In this document: positions 8,733-16,962 of the stretch, piece after piece
How positions within the stretch are numbered: the first letter of the stretch is position 1
How the letters are laid out: each line of letters starts with the position of its first letter
Assembly: GCA_002404015.1 (NCBI GenBank)
Contig: DHIW01000009.1
Coordinates: 1 to 57,014, forward strand
DNA length: 57,014 bases
Reading direction: 5' to 3'
Origin: Chloroflexi bacterium UBA4736
Lineage (GTDB): Bacteria > Chloroflexota > Dormibacteria > Dormibacterales > Dormibacteraceae
Notes under the pieces: generated by a model
Told to the model about the DNA's origin: nothing
The model's input: only the letters and a program-made list of their open reading frames with translations
Database searches by the model: none
Translations under genes and position numbers: made by a program

Positions 8733-9148
8733 ATGGCAAAGGACAGCGAGGGCAGCGGTACCCGGGAGCGGCCCTGGAACCTGAAGACCCCCAGCGGCTC
8801 CTCGGAATACCAGATGTTTCGCGACGAGAGCCTGGACCTGCCGGCCCTGGTGTGCATGGTCGGGAAGACCGAGCTCCGGTACCACCTGCGCTGCATCGAG
8901 GACCTGCACGCGATGCTGAAGCAGCATGGCGACTGGATGCCGCTCGGCAGCGCCGACGAGCAGAAGCCGGCCGCGCCGGGGACGGTCGAGGCATGGGCCG
9001 GGCCGAGGACAACCCGGTCGGGGGTTGGTACGGCATCAAGAAGGGGCTGCGCGGGCGTTTCGGGATGTACCTGCCGCCGCTGCTGGAGACCCTGGGCCTG
9101 GCCGAGGTCGAGCACAACCCCAAGAACAACCGGATGCGCGCGATCTAG
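8733..9148 (+). pseudogene. Conserved small protein (DUF6855-like), single-base frameshift
   Basis: The N-terminal ~85 residues read in one frame (WNLKTPSGSSEYQMFRDE through SADEQKPAAPGTVEAW). The C-terminal part reads in another (AEDNPVGGWYGIKKGL through AEVEHNPKNNRMRAI). Restoring one G in the run at 8995-8997 joins them into a continuous ~139-residue protein of a small conserved family of unknown function found in GC-rich bacteria (my recollection is DUF6855). The start has a strong Shine-Dalgarno (AAGGGGGG). The intact second half suggests a recent lesion or a sequencing error in a G run. Confidence 0.7.
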
Positions 9149-9151
9149 CGG

Positions 9152-9619
9152 CTAGCGATCGCGCCAGCTGTCGCGCCAGCTGTCGCGCCAGCGGCCGTAC
9201 CGCTCGGTCGCGACGCCCCCCGCGGCCAGGACCTCCACTCCGGCCGGGTCGCGGTAGGCGTCCCGGTAGTAGACCCTGGCCACGTTCGAGTTGACGATCA
9301 TCTTCGCGCACATGACACAGGGCGACACGGTCACGAACATGACCTTGCCCGGCGTCTGGGCGCCGGCCTTGATCAACGCGTTCGCCTCTGAGTGGAGGCA
9401 GCCGCACTTCCCGGGCTCCGGGCTGTCGCAGGCGTTCGGCAGCCCCCGCGCGTTGCCGTTGTAGCCGATGCCCAGGACCTGGGTCAGATCGCCGGTGGCG
9501 ATCACGCTGCCGACCTGGTTGCGGGCGCACGTGGAGCGCTTGGCCAGCTCCTCCGCCATGCGCATGTAGACCTCCTCGAGCGGGATTCGATCGGGCTGCG
9601 AGGCGTCCCCGGCGTCCAT
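9152..9619 (-). CDS. dCMP deaminase / ComEB-like zinc deaminase
   Basis: A 155-residue deoxycytidylate deaminase-type protein that would convert dCMP to dUMP for thymidylate synthesis. The zinc motifs are clear: HSEANAL (HxE) and SPCVMCAKMI (PCxxC). The upstream GIGYNGNARGLPNACD segment is typical of dCMP deaminases. The extreme C terminus is a tandem repeat, WRDSWRDSWRDR, encoded by near-identical 12-base units and probably dispensable. Divergent from rmuC. Convergent with the gene before it, with 3 bp between stops. Confidence 0.88.
   Translation of the reverse strand: MDAGDASQPDRIPLEEVYMRMAEELAKRSTCARNQVGSVIATGDLTQVLGIGYNGNARGLPNACDSPEPGKCGCLHSEANALIKAGAQTPGKVMFVTVSPCVMCAKMIVNSNVARVYYRDAYRDPAGVEVLAAGGVATERYGRWRDSWRDSWRDR
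9157..9195. repeat. Three 12-bp tandem units in the deaminase 3' end
   Basis: The unit cgccagctgtcg occurs about three times in a row, the last copy diverging, and encodes the WRDS repeat at the deaminase C terminus. Likely a slippage-prone minisatellite. Confidence 0.75.
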
Positions 9620-9676
9620 GACGAAGCCATGTTAACGTCGCTTGCCAACCAGGCGGGCCGCGGGTAGACTGCCCAC

Positions 9677-10708
9677 ATGTTGGTATTCGAACTGTTGTTC
9701 GCCCTTCTCCTTGTATGCCTCCTGGCCGGCTTGGCGGTCGTGGGGTACATGGTCGCGACCATCGGCAGGCGGGCCGAAACCCAGGGCGGCGAGCTGGCGC
9801 AGCTCCGCACGCAGCTGTCCATGGGCGGCCAGAGCCAGGTCGCGGCGGTGGCGGAGGTTCGGGAGGGGCTGTCGCAGACCCAGGCCATGGTCGAGGGCGT
9901 GCGTTCCGCCCTGGCCGCACGCCAACAGGTCGAAGACGATGCCCGGCAGAGCCTGCGCCGGCTGGAAGCCGTGATCGCGGGCAGCTCCACCCGGGGCGCC
10001 GCCGGCGAGAACATCCTCGAAGAGGCCCTCAAGCACCTGCCGCCCGACATGGTGCAGCGAAACGTGTGGGTCAAAGGCAAGGTCTGCGAGTTCGGCCTGC
10101 GCCTCCCGGGCGGCAAGTTGCTGCCGATCGACTCCAAGTGGACATCCAGCAACGCTTTGACCGAGATCGACCTGCCGGGGGTCGACGCGGCGCGCCGGGC
10201 CCAGCTGGCGGCGGGCATCGAGAGGGAGGTCGAGAAGCGGGTGCGCGAGGTCAGCCAGTACATCGACCCCGCCACCACGGCGCCGTTCGCGCTGGCGGCG
10301 GTTCCGGACGGCGCCTACGCGCTCTGCCGGGCGGCCTTCGCGGAGGCGCACCGGCGGCACGTGATCATCGTCGGCTTCTCGATGGCGCTGCCCTACCTGC
10401 TCACGCTCTACCAGCTCCACCTCCAGTTCGCGCGCAGCGTTGACATGGAGAACCTGCAGGCCTGCCTGATGGACGTCGACCGCCAGCTCGACGCGCTCGA
10501 GGGTGTGCTCGAGAACCGGCTGCAGAGGGCCGTCACGATGCTGACGAACGCGTACACGGAGGGCAAGCAGGTTTCGGCCCGGATCCGGGCTTCGGCGCAG
10601 TCGATCCAGCGCTCGGAACGCCTGGAGGGGACGCCCAGCCTGCTGCTCGTCGAGAGCCCCGAAGAGCTGGCCCTGGAGCCGGCCGCTAAGGCCGGCCCTC
10701 GGGGCTGA
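9677..10708 (+). CDS. rmuC: DNA recombination protein RmuC family
   Basis: A 343-residue protein with an N-terminal membrane anchor (about residues 3-25), a short coiled-coil region, and then the RmuC nuclease-like domain: AGENILEEALKHLPPDMVQRN, KVCEFGLRLPGGKLLPIDSK, AVPDGAYALC and VIIVGFSMALPYLLTL. RmuC proteins limit inversions at short inverted repeats. Shorter than E. coli RmuC (475) because the coiled coil is reduced. It stands alone between the divergent deaminase and nrdJ. Confidence 0.88.
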   Translation: MLVFELLFALLLVCLLAGLAVVGYMVATIGRRAETQGGELAQLRTQLSMGGQSQVAAVAEVREGLSQTQAMVEGVRSALAARQQVEDDARQSLRRLEAVIAGSSTRGAAGENILEEALKHLPPDMVQRNVWVKGKVCEFGLRLPGGKLLPIDSKWTSSNALTEIDLPGVDAARRAQLAAGIEREVEKRVREVSQYIDPATTAPFALAAVPDGAYALCRAAFAEAHRRHVIIVGFSMALPYLLTLYQLHLQFARSVDMENLQACLMDVDRQLDALEGVLENRLQRAVTMLTNAYTEGKQVSARIRASAQSIQRSERLEGTPSLLLVESPEELALEPAAKAGPRG

Positions 10709-10780
10709 TCCGCCGCCCCTCTTCCCCAGCTTTTGCCCAGGTTTCGCAACTTGCTCGCACAGGGTTGTCCACAGGCTTTG

Positions 10781-10828
10781 CACCCATATATGGGGTCGGC
10801 GACCCCTGTTGACCCGAATATCTTGTGT
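10781..10828 (+). promoter_or_regulatory. Paired NrdR-like boxes upstream of nrdJ
   Basis: Two 16-base sites resemble the NrdR box (consensus about acaCwATATatwGtgt): cacccATATATggggt at 10781-10796 and cccgAATATcttGTGT at 10813-10828. They are 32 bases apart, about three helical turns, the usual spacing of paired NrdR sites. They sit just upstream of the -35 of the nrdJ promoter. NrdR represses ribonucleotide reductase genes when dATP is high. Box 1 is a weak match; box 2 has a good right half. Confidence 0.55.
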
Positions 10829-10836
10829 GCGAAGCC

Positions 10837-10865
10837 TTGACATGACTCCCGCACCCGTGTAGAGT
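10837..10865 (+). promoter_or_regulatory. Sigma-70-type promoter of nrdJ
   Basis: TTGACA at 10837-10842, a 17-base spacer and TAGAGT at 10860-10865. The transcript would start near 10872 and have a ~125-base leader. No cobalamin riboswitch is apparent in that leader. Confidence 0.65.
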
Positions 10866-10996
10866 CCTGTCTGTTAGTTCGAGGCCCTGGGGCACTAGTG
10901 GCGGGCATGCTCTGGGGCCTCTTCCATCCCCTCTGAAGTGTTGAATTCGCCCTCTTGGAGGGCACGTCGCAGAAGCAAAAGGAGGCTGTCGGACAG

Positions 10997-13783
10997 ATGG
11001 CGAAGAACGTAGCCGACGTTGCAGCAGGGACCAGCCGCAAGAGCACCGCCACGGGCGGCAAAGGCCTACGGTTCGAGCGCCACTTCACCCCACCGGGCAG
11101 CCACCCCTACGACCTTGTCGACTGGGAGCAGCGCACCACCTCGATAACGGGCGAGAAGGGCAACCTGATCTTCGAGCAGAAGGACGTCGAGGTCCCCCGC
11201 GCCTGGTCGCAGCTGGCTACCAACGTGGTCGCCCAGAAATACTTCCACGGCAATCTCGGCACCCCGGAGCGGGAAACCAGCATCAAGCAGCTGATCGACC
11301 GCGTGGTGGACACGCTGCTCGGTTGGGGCCGCGACGGCGGCTACTTCGCGACCGACGAGGACGCGGAGAACTGGGCCGCGGAACTCCGCTTCCTGCTCGT
11401 GACGCAGCACGCCTCGTTCAACAGCCCGGTCTGGTTCAACCTGGGCGTGCCCGGCCGCTCCCAGCAGGGCTCCGCCTGCTTCATCAACTCCGTCCAGGAC
11501 ACGATGGAGTCGATCCTCGACCTGGCGAAGACTGAGGGCATGCTCTTCAAGTTCGGCTCCGGCACCGGGACCAACCTGTCGGTGCTGCGCTCCTCGAAGG
11601 AGACGCTGGCCGGGGGTGGCACCGCCTCCGGGCCCGTCTCCTTCATGCGCGGCTACGACAGCTTCGCCGGCTCGATCAAGTCCGGCGGAACCACCCGGAG
11701 GGCGGCCAAGATGGTCATCCTCAACGCCGACCACCCCGACGTCGTCGAGTTCATCAAGTGCAAAGCCGGCGAGGAGCAGAAGGCCTGGGCGCTGATCGAG
11801 GCCGGCTACGACGCCGGGTTCAACATCCCGGGCGGGGCCTACGACTCGGTCCAGTTCCAGAACGCCAACCACTCGGTCCGCCTCACCGACGAGTTCATGA
11901 AAGCCGTCGAGGGCGACGCGGATTGGCAGACCAAGGCAGTCGTCGACGGGCGTCCGGTGGACACCTACAAGGCGCGCGAGCTCTGGAAGGACATCGCCGA
12001 CGCGGCGTGGATCTGCGGCGACCCGGGCCTCCAGTTCGACACTACCATCCAGGACTGGAACTGCGTCCCCAACACCGGCCGGATCAACGCCACCAACCCC
12101 TGCAGCGAGTTCGTGTTCCTGGACGACACGGCCTGCAACCTGCTCTCGCTGAACCTGATGAAGTTCCAGGACAGCGACGGCACTTTCAACGCCGACCGGT
12201 TCCGCAAGGCGGTCGACGTCTGCTTCACCGGCCAGGAGATCATCGTCTCCTACGCCTCCTACCCGACCCCGGACATCGCCCGCAACTCGGAGCGGCTGCG
12301 CCCGCTGGGGCTCGGCTACGCGAACCTGGGCGCGCTGCTGATGTCGATGGGGCTACCCTACGACTCCGACGACGGACGCCGCTACGCCGGCGCCATCACT
12401 GCGATCATGACCGGCCGCGCCTACTCGCAGTCGGCCCGCCTGGCCGAGGTCAAGGGGCCCTTCGCCGAGTACGAGGCCAACGCCGAGCCGATGCTGCGCG
12501 TCATGGGCAAGCACCGTGACGCGGCCTACCGGCTGGCGCCCGGCGGCAACCCCGACGGGGTCGTCAAGGCAGCCCGCGAGACCTGGGACGAGGCCCTCGA
12601 GCTGGGCAAGAAGCACGGCTATCGGAACGCGCAGGCCACGGTGCTGGCGCCGACCGGAACCATCGGGCTGATGATGGACTGCGACACCACCGGCATCGAG
12701 CCTGACCTGGCGCTGGTCAAGTACAAGAAGCTGGTCGGCGGCGGTCTCCTCAAGATCGTCAATGGGACCGTGCCCGCCGCGCTGCGGAAGCTCGGCTATG
12801 CCGAGGAGCAGGTCAAGGAGATCGTCGAGTTCATCGACGAGAACGACACCATCGAGGGCACCCCGCACCTGAAGGACGACGACCTGAAGGTGTTCGACTG
12901 CGCATTCAAGCCAGTGAACGGGCTGCGGTCGATCGCCCCCATGGGCCACGTCCGGATGATGGCCGGGGTGCAGCCGTTCATCTCGGGGTCGCAGTCCAAG
13001 ACGGTCAACCTGCCCACCGAGGCGACGGTCGCGGAGATCGCGGACACCTACCTCGAGTCGTGGAAGCTGGGCCTCAAGTGCATCGCCATCTACCGCGACG
13101 GCTGCAAGCGCTCGCAGCCCCTCTCGACCTCACTCAAGGAAGCCAAGAAGGAGCCGGTGGCCGAGACGCGGGTCGTCCGCAAGCGGCTGCCCGACGAGCG
13201 CCACTCACTCACCCACAAGTTCGACATCCAGGGCCACGAGGGCTACATCACGGTCGGCATGTACGAGGACGGGACTCCCGGCGAGGTGTTCATCACGATG
13301 GCCAAGGAGGGCTCGACCATCTCGGGCCTGATGGACGCGTTCGCCACCCAGACCTCGGTGGCGCTGCAGTACGGGGTGCCGCTCCAGGTCATGGTCAACA
13401 AGTTCAGCCACATGCGGTTCGAGCCGAATGGGTTCACGAAGAACCCTGAGATCCCGATCGCCAAGTCGATCATCGACTACATCTTCCGATGGCTCGCCAG
13501 CCGCTTCATGGACGCGGAGACGCAGGACGCGGTCGGCATCATCCGCCGCCAGCCGGCGCCTGCCCTGGACCTCGAAAAGCCCAAGTCCGACGCGCCGGAG
13601 GCGGCCGGGCCGGGGCTCAAGGTGGTCGCCAATGGGAAGGGCAATGGACACAGCGGGGCCCAGAAGCTCACGTTCGTTGTGAACGCCGACGCCCCCGCCT
13701 GCGCGGAGTGCGGATCGATAACGGTCCGCTCGGGCGCCTGCTACAAGTGCATGAACTGCGGGGCGACGACCGGCTGCAGCTGA
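10997..13783 (+). CDS. nrdJ: Adenosylcobalamin-dependent class II ribonucleotide reductase
   Basis: Reduces ribonucleotides to deoxyribonucleotides using adenosylcobalamin to make the thiyl radical, so it works with or without oxygen. 928 residues. The catalytic core includes FNSPVWFNLG, GSGTGTNLSVLRSS, the NPCSEFVFLDD loop with active-site Cys and Glu, and the second-half motif VLAPTGTIGLMMDCD. A C-terminal tail has two Cys pairs (CAECGS, CYKCMNCG) for zinc binding and re-reduction. The ATG is chosen because AAAAGGAGG lies 11 bases upstream; a TTG 42 bases earlier is in frame but precedes that Shine-Dalgarno. NrdR-like boxes and a TTGACA promoter lie upstream. No class I reductase is seen in the window. 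Confidence 0.96.
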   Translation: MAKNVADVAAGTSRKSTATGGKGLRFERHFTPPGSHPYDLVDWEQRTTSITGEKGNLIFEQKDVEVPRAWSQLATNVVAQKYFHGNLGTPERETSIKQLIDRVVDTLLGWGRDGGYFATDEDAENWAAELRFLLVTQHASFNSPVWFNLGVPGRSQQGSACFINSVQDTMESILDLAKTEGMLFKFGSGTGTNLSVLRSSKETLAGGGTASGPVSFMRGYDSFAGSIKSGGTTRRAAKMVILNADHPDVVEFIKCKAGEEQKAWALIEAGYDAGFNIPGGAYDSVQFQNANHSVRLTDEFMKAVEGDADWQTKAVVDGRPVDTYKARELWKDIADAAWICGDPGLQFDTTIQDWNCVPNTGRINATNPCSEFVFLDDTACNLLSLNLMKFQDSDGTFNADRFRKAVDVCFTGQEIIVSYASYPTPDIARNSERLRPLGLGYANLGALLMSMGLPYDSDDGRRYAGAITAIMTGRAYSQSARLAEVKGPFAEYEANAEPMLRVMGKHRDAAYRLAPGGNPDGVVKAARETWDEALELGKKHGYRNAQATVLAPTGTIGLMMDCDTTGIEPDLALVKYKKLVGGGLLKIVNGTVPAALRKLGYAEEQVKEIVEFIDENDTIEGTPHLKDDDLKVFDCAFKPVNGLRSIAPMGHVRMMAGVQPFISGSQSKTVNLPTEATVAEIADTYLESWKLGLKCIAIYRDGCKRSQPLSTSLKEAKKEPVAETRVVRKRLPDERHSLTHKFDIQGHEGYITVGMYEDGTPGEVFITMAKEGSTISGLMDAFATQTSVALQYGVPLQVMVNKFSHMRFEPNGFTKNPEIPIAKSIIDYIFRWLASRFMDAETQDAVGIIRRQPAPALDLEKPKSDAPEAAGPGLKVVANGKGNGHSGAQKLTFVVNADAPACAECGSITVRSGACYKCMNCGATTGCS

Positions 13784-13818
13784 TGCGTTAACGATTGGAA
13801 CCCTCCCCCCAACCCACG

Positions 13819-13855
13819 GGATCCGGGCTCGCAAGAGCCCGGGTCCTGTCTTTAT
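13819..13855 (+). terminator. Terminator-like hairpin after nrdJ
   Basis: A 12-bp stem capped by a GCAA tetraloop (arms 13819-13830 and 13835-13846), with one G-U pair, 35 bases after the nrdJ stop and followed by tgtcttta. The T-run is weak. Confidence 0.6.
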
Positions 13856-13986
13856 CGGGCTGCGTGCGTCGCACGCCAGAGCCGCCCACACCCTTCAGCC
13901 ACTCCGCCGACCCAGCGGTGGGATAGATTAGGCAGTCGCATAGTGGGGCGCCTCTGGCGTCCCCCGATTCCGTGGGAGGTATGGCG

Positions 13987-14421
13987 GTGGCGGAGCGAAA
14001 AACAGTCAGACGCACTGGTGGGCGCGGTGGCGGTGGTGGTGGTGGCGCGGCTTCGCCAGGGCCTTGGCATGAAGCGTTCCTCCTTCATTTCGGCGCTGGT
14101 CAGAACCAAATCACCGGGACGTACGCAGTGCCGGCGGCGAGGTCCTTGGTGATCGAGACGGCCACTGCCGACATCGGCGTGACGGGTGGCGATCAGCCGT
14201 TCCTATTCGTATTCACAACTACTCGTGGCGTGACCGCGCAACACACCATCGCGCTCGAGGAGTTGCCGCGACAACTAGACGTGTACAACGCGACCAGGCG
14301 CGTGCAGCTCTACGCCGATGCAGGGACATCCGTGACCGTCATGGTCACGCGCTGGGGCTCGAGCGGTTACCCCGACATCCCCAAGCCCGAGCTCGTGACG
14401 CTGTCTGGGCGGTTGGTGTAG
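13987..14421 (+). CDS. Hypothetical protein with glycine run
   Basis: Unrecognised protein of about 144 residues. It has a basic N-terminal segment, a polyglycine run (GRGGGGGGG), and then a beta-rich domain with no Cys (for example ITGTYAVPAARSLVIETATA, VYNATRRVQLYADAGTSV). It has no signal peptide or membrane helix. The GTG start is preferred because GGGAGG lies 7 bases upstream; an ATG 6 bases earlier is only one base from that Shine-Dalgarno. Structural or ligand-binding roles are possible but unsupported. Confidence 0.55.
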   Translation: MAERKTVRRTGGRGGGGGGGAASPGPWHEAFLLHFGAGQNQITGTYAVPAARSLVIETATADIGVTGGDQPFLFVFTTTRGVTAQHTIALEELPRQLDVYNATRRVQLYADAGTSVTVMVTRWGSSGYPDIPKPELVTLSGRLV

Positions 14422-14533
14422 ATGTTCGTAACGAGCCTGGTCGGGTAACGTTCAGGTCCGCCGCGGCCATCACGCGCTAGCGGCGATCTCGCCCGCGAGC
14501 AGGCTTCCGGAAGCCCGCCGCTAGGATTGCCCG

Positions 14534-14695
14534 ATGCGCGCCTACTCCGACAACCCCGACCTGGTGGCGGCCCGCGCGGCCGAGCTCTTCGACGCCGGCG
14601 CCGGCCGAGTCGATTTCGGGCCGCCGCTCGGCCTGGACGGACCTCTCGGCGGCCTCGACCTACTCGCCCGCCGGGTGCTGCCTGCATTGCACTAA
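14534..14695 (+). pseudogene. C-terminal remnant of a luciferase-like monooxygenase
   Basis: A 53-residue open frame (MRAYSDNPDLVAARAAELF... then GRVDFGPPLGLDG and LLARRVLPALH). The VDFGPPLG and LLARRVLPAL pieces resemble the very C terminus of F420- or flavin-dependent luciferase-like oxidoreductases. An in-frame stop lies 12 bases before the ATG and no upstream domain is visible in any frame. Either a decayed gene end or an unrelated small protein. It ends 11 bases before pyrE. Confidence 0.4.
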
Positions 14696-14706
14696 GCGAC
14701 CGTTAG

Positions 14707-15306
14707 ATGCCCACCTCCTTGATCGAGCTGCTGGCGGCCCGCCGGGGACACTTCAAGCTGGAGTCCGGCTACCACGGCGACCTCTGGATGGATCTCGAGC
14801 CGCTGTTCCAGCAGCCCGGAAGGCTGCAGCCCTTCACAGCGGACCTCTCGGTGCGGCTCGGCCGTCACGGCCTCGAGGCTGTGTGCGGCCCGCTGGTCGG
14901 GGGCGCTTTCCTGGCCCAGTTGATCGCGCTAGAGCTGGGCCTGGAGTTCTTCTATACGGAGCGGCTGCCGCCCCTGCGCCCAGATGCCCTGTTCGGGGTG
15001 AGGTACCGCATCCCGGACGCCATGCGCGAGCCCATGCGAGGTATGCGCGTGGCGATCGTCGACGACGCGATCAACGCCGGCTCGGCGGTGCTGGGCACGC
15101 GCGCCGATCTCCTCGACTGCGGCGCGCTGCCGGCCGCAATGGGCGCGCTCCTGGTGGTCGGCTCGGCCGCGGCTCGCTTCAGCGCCGACCTCGGCCTGCC
15201 GCTGGAGAGCGTGGCGCAGCTGGACAGCGGCCGCTGGCCGCCGGCCGACTGCCCCCTCTGCGCGTCGGGGGCGCCGCTGGAGGACGTCGCCCCGCCGGTC
15301 GCCTAG
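14707..15306 (+). CDS. pyrE: Orotate phosphoribosyltransferase-like protein
   Basis: A 199-residue type I phosphoribosyltransferase, which for PyrE would join orotate and PRPP to form OMP in pyrimidine synthesis. It has the N-terminal hood (RRGHFKLESGYHGDLWMDLE), the core VCGPLVGGAFLAQLIALELG and the PRPP-binding motif VAIVDDAINAGSAV. The usual KxxKxxG segment is replaced by ERLPPLRPDALFGVRYR, so substrate specificity is less certain. No other pyr genes are adjacent. Confidence 0.72.
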   Translation: MPTSLIELLAARRGHFKLESGYHGDLWMDLEPLFQQPGRLQPFTADLSVRLGRHGLEAVCGPLVGGAFLAQLIALELGLEFFYTERLPPLRPDALFGVRYRIPDAMREPMRGMRVAIVDDAINAGSAVLGTRADLLDCGALPAAMGALLVVGSAAARFSADLGLPLESVAQLDSGRWPPADCPLCASGAPLEDVAPPVA

Positions 15307-15313
15307 CGACGGA

Positions 15314-16897
15314 TCAGGCTGTGGTGAGCTCCTCGGCTCCCACTCGGCCCTTGATCATGTCCGCCGCCTTCTCGGCGATCATGATCGTCGGTGCGTTGGT
15401 GTTGCCCCGCACCACCGTCGGCATGACCGACGCATCCACGACGCGAAGACCCTCGACTCCGTAGACCCTCAGCTCCGGATCCACCACCGAGCCCATGGCG
15501 CACGTGCCGACGGGGTGGTACAGGGTCTGCGACGTCCGCTGGACGTGGTCCCAGATGTCGACGTCGGTGGTCGAGCTCGGCCAGCCCTGCATCTTGGCTC
15601 GCTCGTGGGGCCGCATGGCCGGCTGGTCGGCGATCTCCATTGCCTTGCGCACGCCGCTCATGATCGCCTGCCGGTCATCCTCCGTCTGGTAGTAGTTGTG
15701 GACGATGTGAGGCTTCGCGCTCGGTACCAGCGAGCGCAGGTAGAGCTGGCCGCGGCTGCTCGGCTTGAGCAGGCACGGACCCCACGAGCAGGCATGGTCG
15801 GTGGGCAGCGCGAGGCCCTGGCCTGCGAACATCAGCGGCGCGGCGTGGAACTGGATGTCGGGCGCAGGCAGTCCGCTCCGGCTCCGCCAGAAGCCTCCCG
15901 CCTCGCCGATGTTGGAGGTGAGCAGCCCCCGTCCCTCGGTCTGGAGGAGCTCCACGTTGGCCGGGGTCTCAGCGGTTATGAGGGTCTCGGTGTCGGTGAG
16001 CACCCCGATCATGACGGCCGGGTGGTCCTGGAGGTTCTTGCCGACGGGGAGGTCCGCGATCGCCGTGATGCCGTACGCGGCGAGCTCGGCAGCCGGTCCG
16101 ATCCCCGACAGCATCAGGATCTGGGGCGTGCTGTACGCGCCGCCGGACAGGATCACCTCGCGCTCCGCCCGGAATTGGCGCAGCTCATCCCGATGGTCGA
16201 CCTCCACGCCTACGACCTGGGAGCCCTCCAGCAGCAGGCGCGTGGTCAGGGCTCCGGTCACCAGGTGGAGGTTCGGACGCGCCATGGCAGGGTGCAGGTA
16301 GGCGGCCGCGGCCGAGCAGCGCATCCCGCCGCGCTGGGTGAGCTGGAAGTAGCCGACACCGTCCTGCTCAGGGCCGTTGAAGTCTGGGTTGCGCGACATG
16401 CCGACCTGCTCGGCCGCATCCACCCAGGCATCCATCAGCTGGTGCCTGGAGCGTCCGTCGCTGACCCGCAGCGGCCCCCCGGCGCCGTGCAGGTCCGAAG
16501 CACCGCGCTCGTTGTCCTCAGCCTTCAGGAAGTAGGGCAGCACGTCCTTCCAGCCCCAGCCCTCGAGGCCGAGGGCCTCCCACTCCTCGTAGTCCAGGCG
16601 GCTGCCCCGCATGTAGATCATCGCGTTCATGGAGGAGGAGCCGCCGAGCATCCGGCCGCGCGGCAGGTATACGGTCCTCCCGTCAAGGCCAGGCTCGGGG
16701 TCGCTCTGGTAGTCCCAGTCCCACTTGGTCTTGAACAGCTTTGGGAACGCGGCAGGAACGTGGATCTCCATCGCGGTGTCCGGGGCGCCCGCCTCCAGCA
16801 GCAGCACCTGCGCCGCCGGATCTTCACTGAGCCGCGCCGCGAGCACACAGCCCGCCGAGCCCGCCCCCACGATCACGTAGTCAAATAGATCAGCCAT
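15314..16897 (-). CDS. GMC-family FAD oxidoreductase (choline dehydrogenase-like)
   Basis: A 527-residue flavoenzyme that oxidises an alcohol group. The N-terminal FAD Rossmann motif is DYVIVGAGSAGCVLAARLSE. The first GMC signature is around GRMLGGSSSMNAMIYMRG and the second is GAYSTPQILMLSGIGPA. The active-site His lies in YHPVGTCAMGS, with NTNAPT downstream. The start at MADLFDY follows a GGGGAG Shine-Dalgarno; an upstream in-frame ATG adds 14 poor residues. Substrate unknown (choline, glucose or other alcohols are possible). It lies just downstream of an amidase on the same strand. Confidence 0.9.
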   Translation of the reverse strand: MADLFDYVIVGAGSAGCVLAARLSEDPAAQVLLLEAGAPDTAMEIHVPAAFPKLFKTKWDWDYQSDPEPGLDGRTVYLPRGRMLGGSSSMNAMIYMRGSRLDYEEWEALGLEGWGWKDVLPYFLKAEDNERGASDLHGAGGPLRVSDGRSRHQLMDAWVDAAEQVGMSRNPDFNGPEQDGVGYFQLTQRGGMRCSAAAAYLHPAMARPNLHLVTGALTTRLLLEGSQVVGVEVDHRDELRQFRAEREVILSGGAYSTPQILMLSGIGPAAELAAYGITAIADLPVGKNLQDHPAVMIGVLTDTETLITAETPANVELLQTEGRGLLTSNIGEAGGFWRSRSGLPAPDIQFHAAPLMFAGQGLALPTDHACSWGPCLLKPSSRGQLYLRSLVPSAKPHIVHNYYQTEDDRQAIMSGVRKAMEIADQPAMRPHERAKMQGWPSSTTDVDIWDHVQRTSQTLYHPVGTCAMGSVVDPELRVYGVEGLRVVDASVMPTVVRGNTNAPTIMIAEKAADMIKGRVGAEELTTA

Positions 16898-16962
16898 AGC
16901 TCCCCCTGCGATTGGGAATCCCCCTGCCTGCGCGAGCACAAGGTACCGCAGATCTACTCAGG

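Noticed and set aside
10872..10996. Cobalamin riboswitch in the nrdJ leader
   Set aside because: The leader is only about 125 bases and I could not find the conserved B12-box or the expected fold; NrdR-like control explains the region better.
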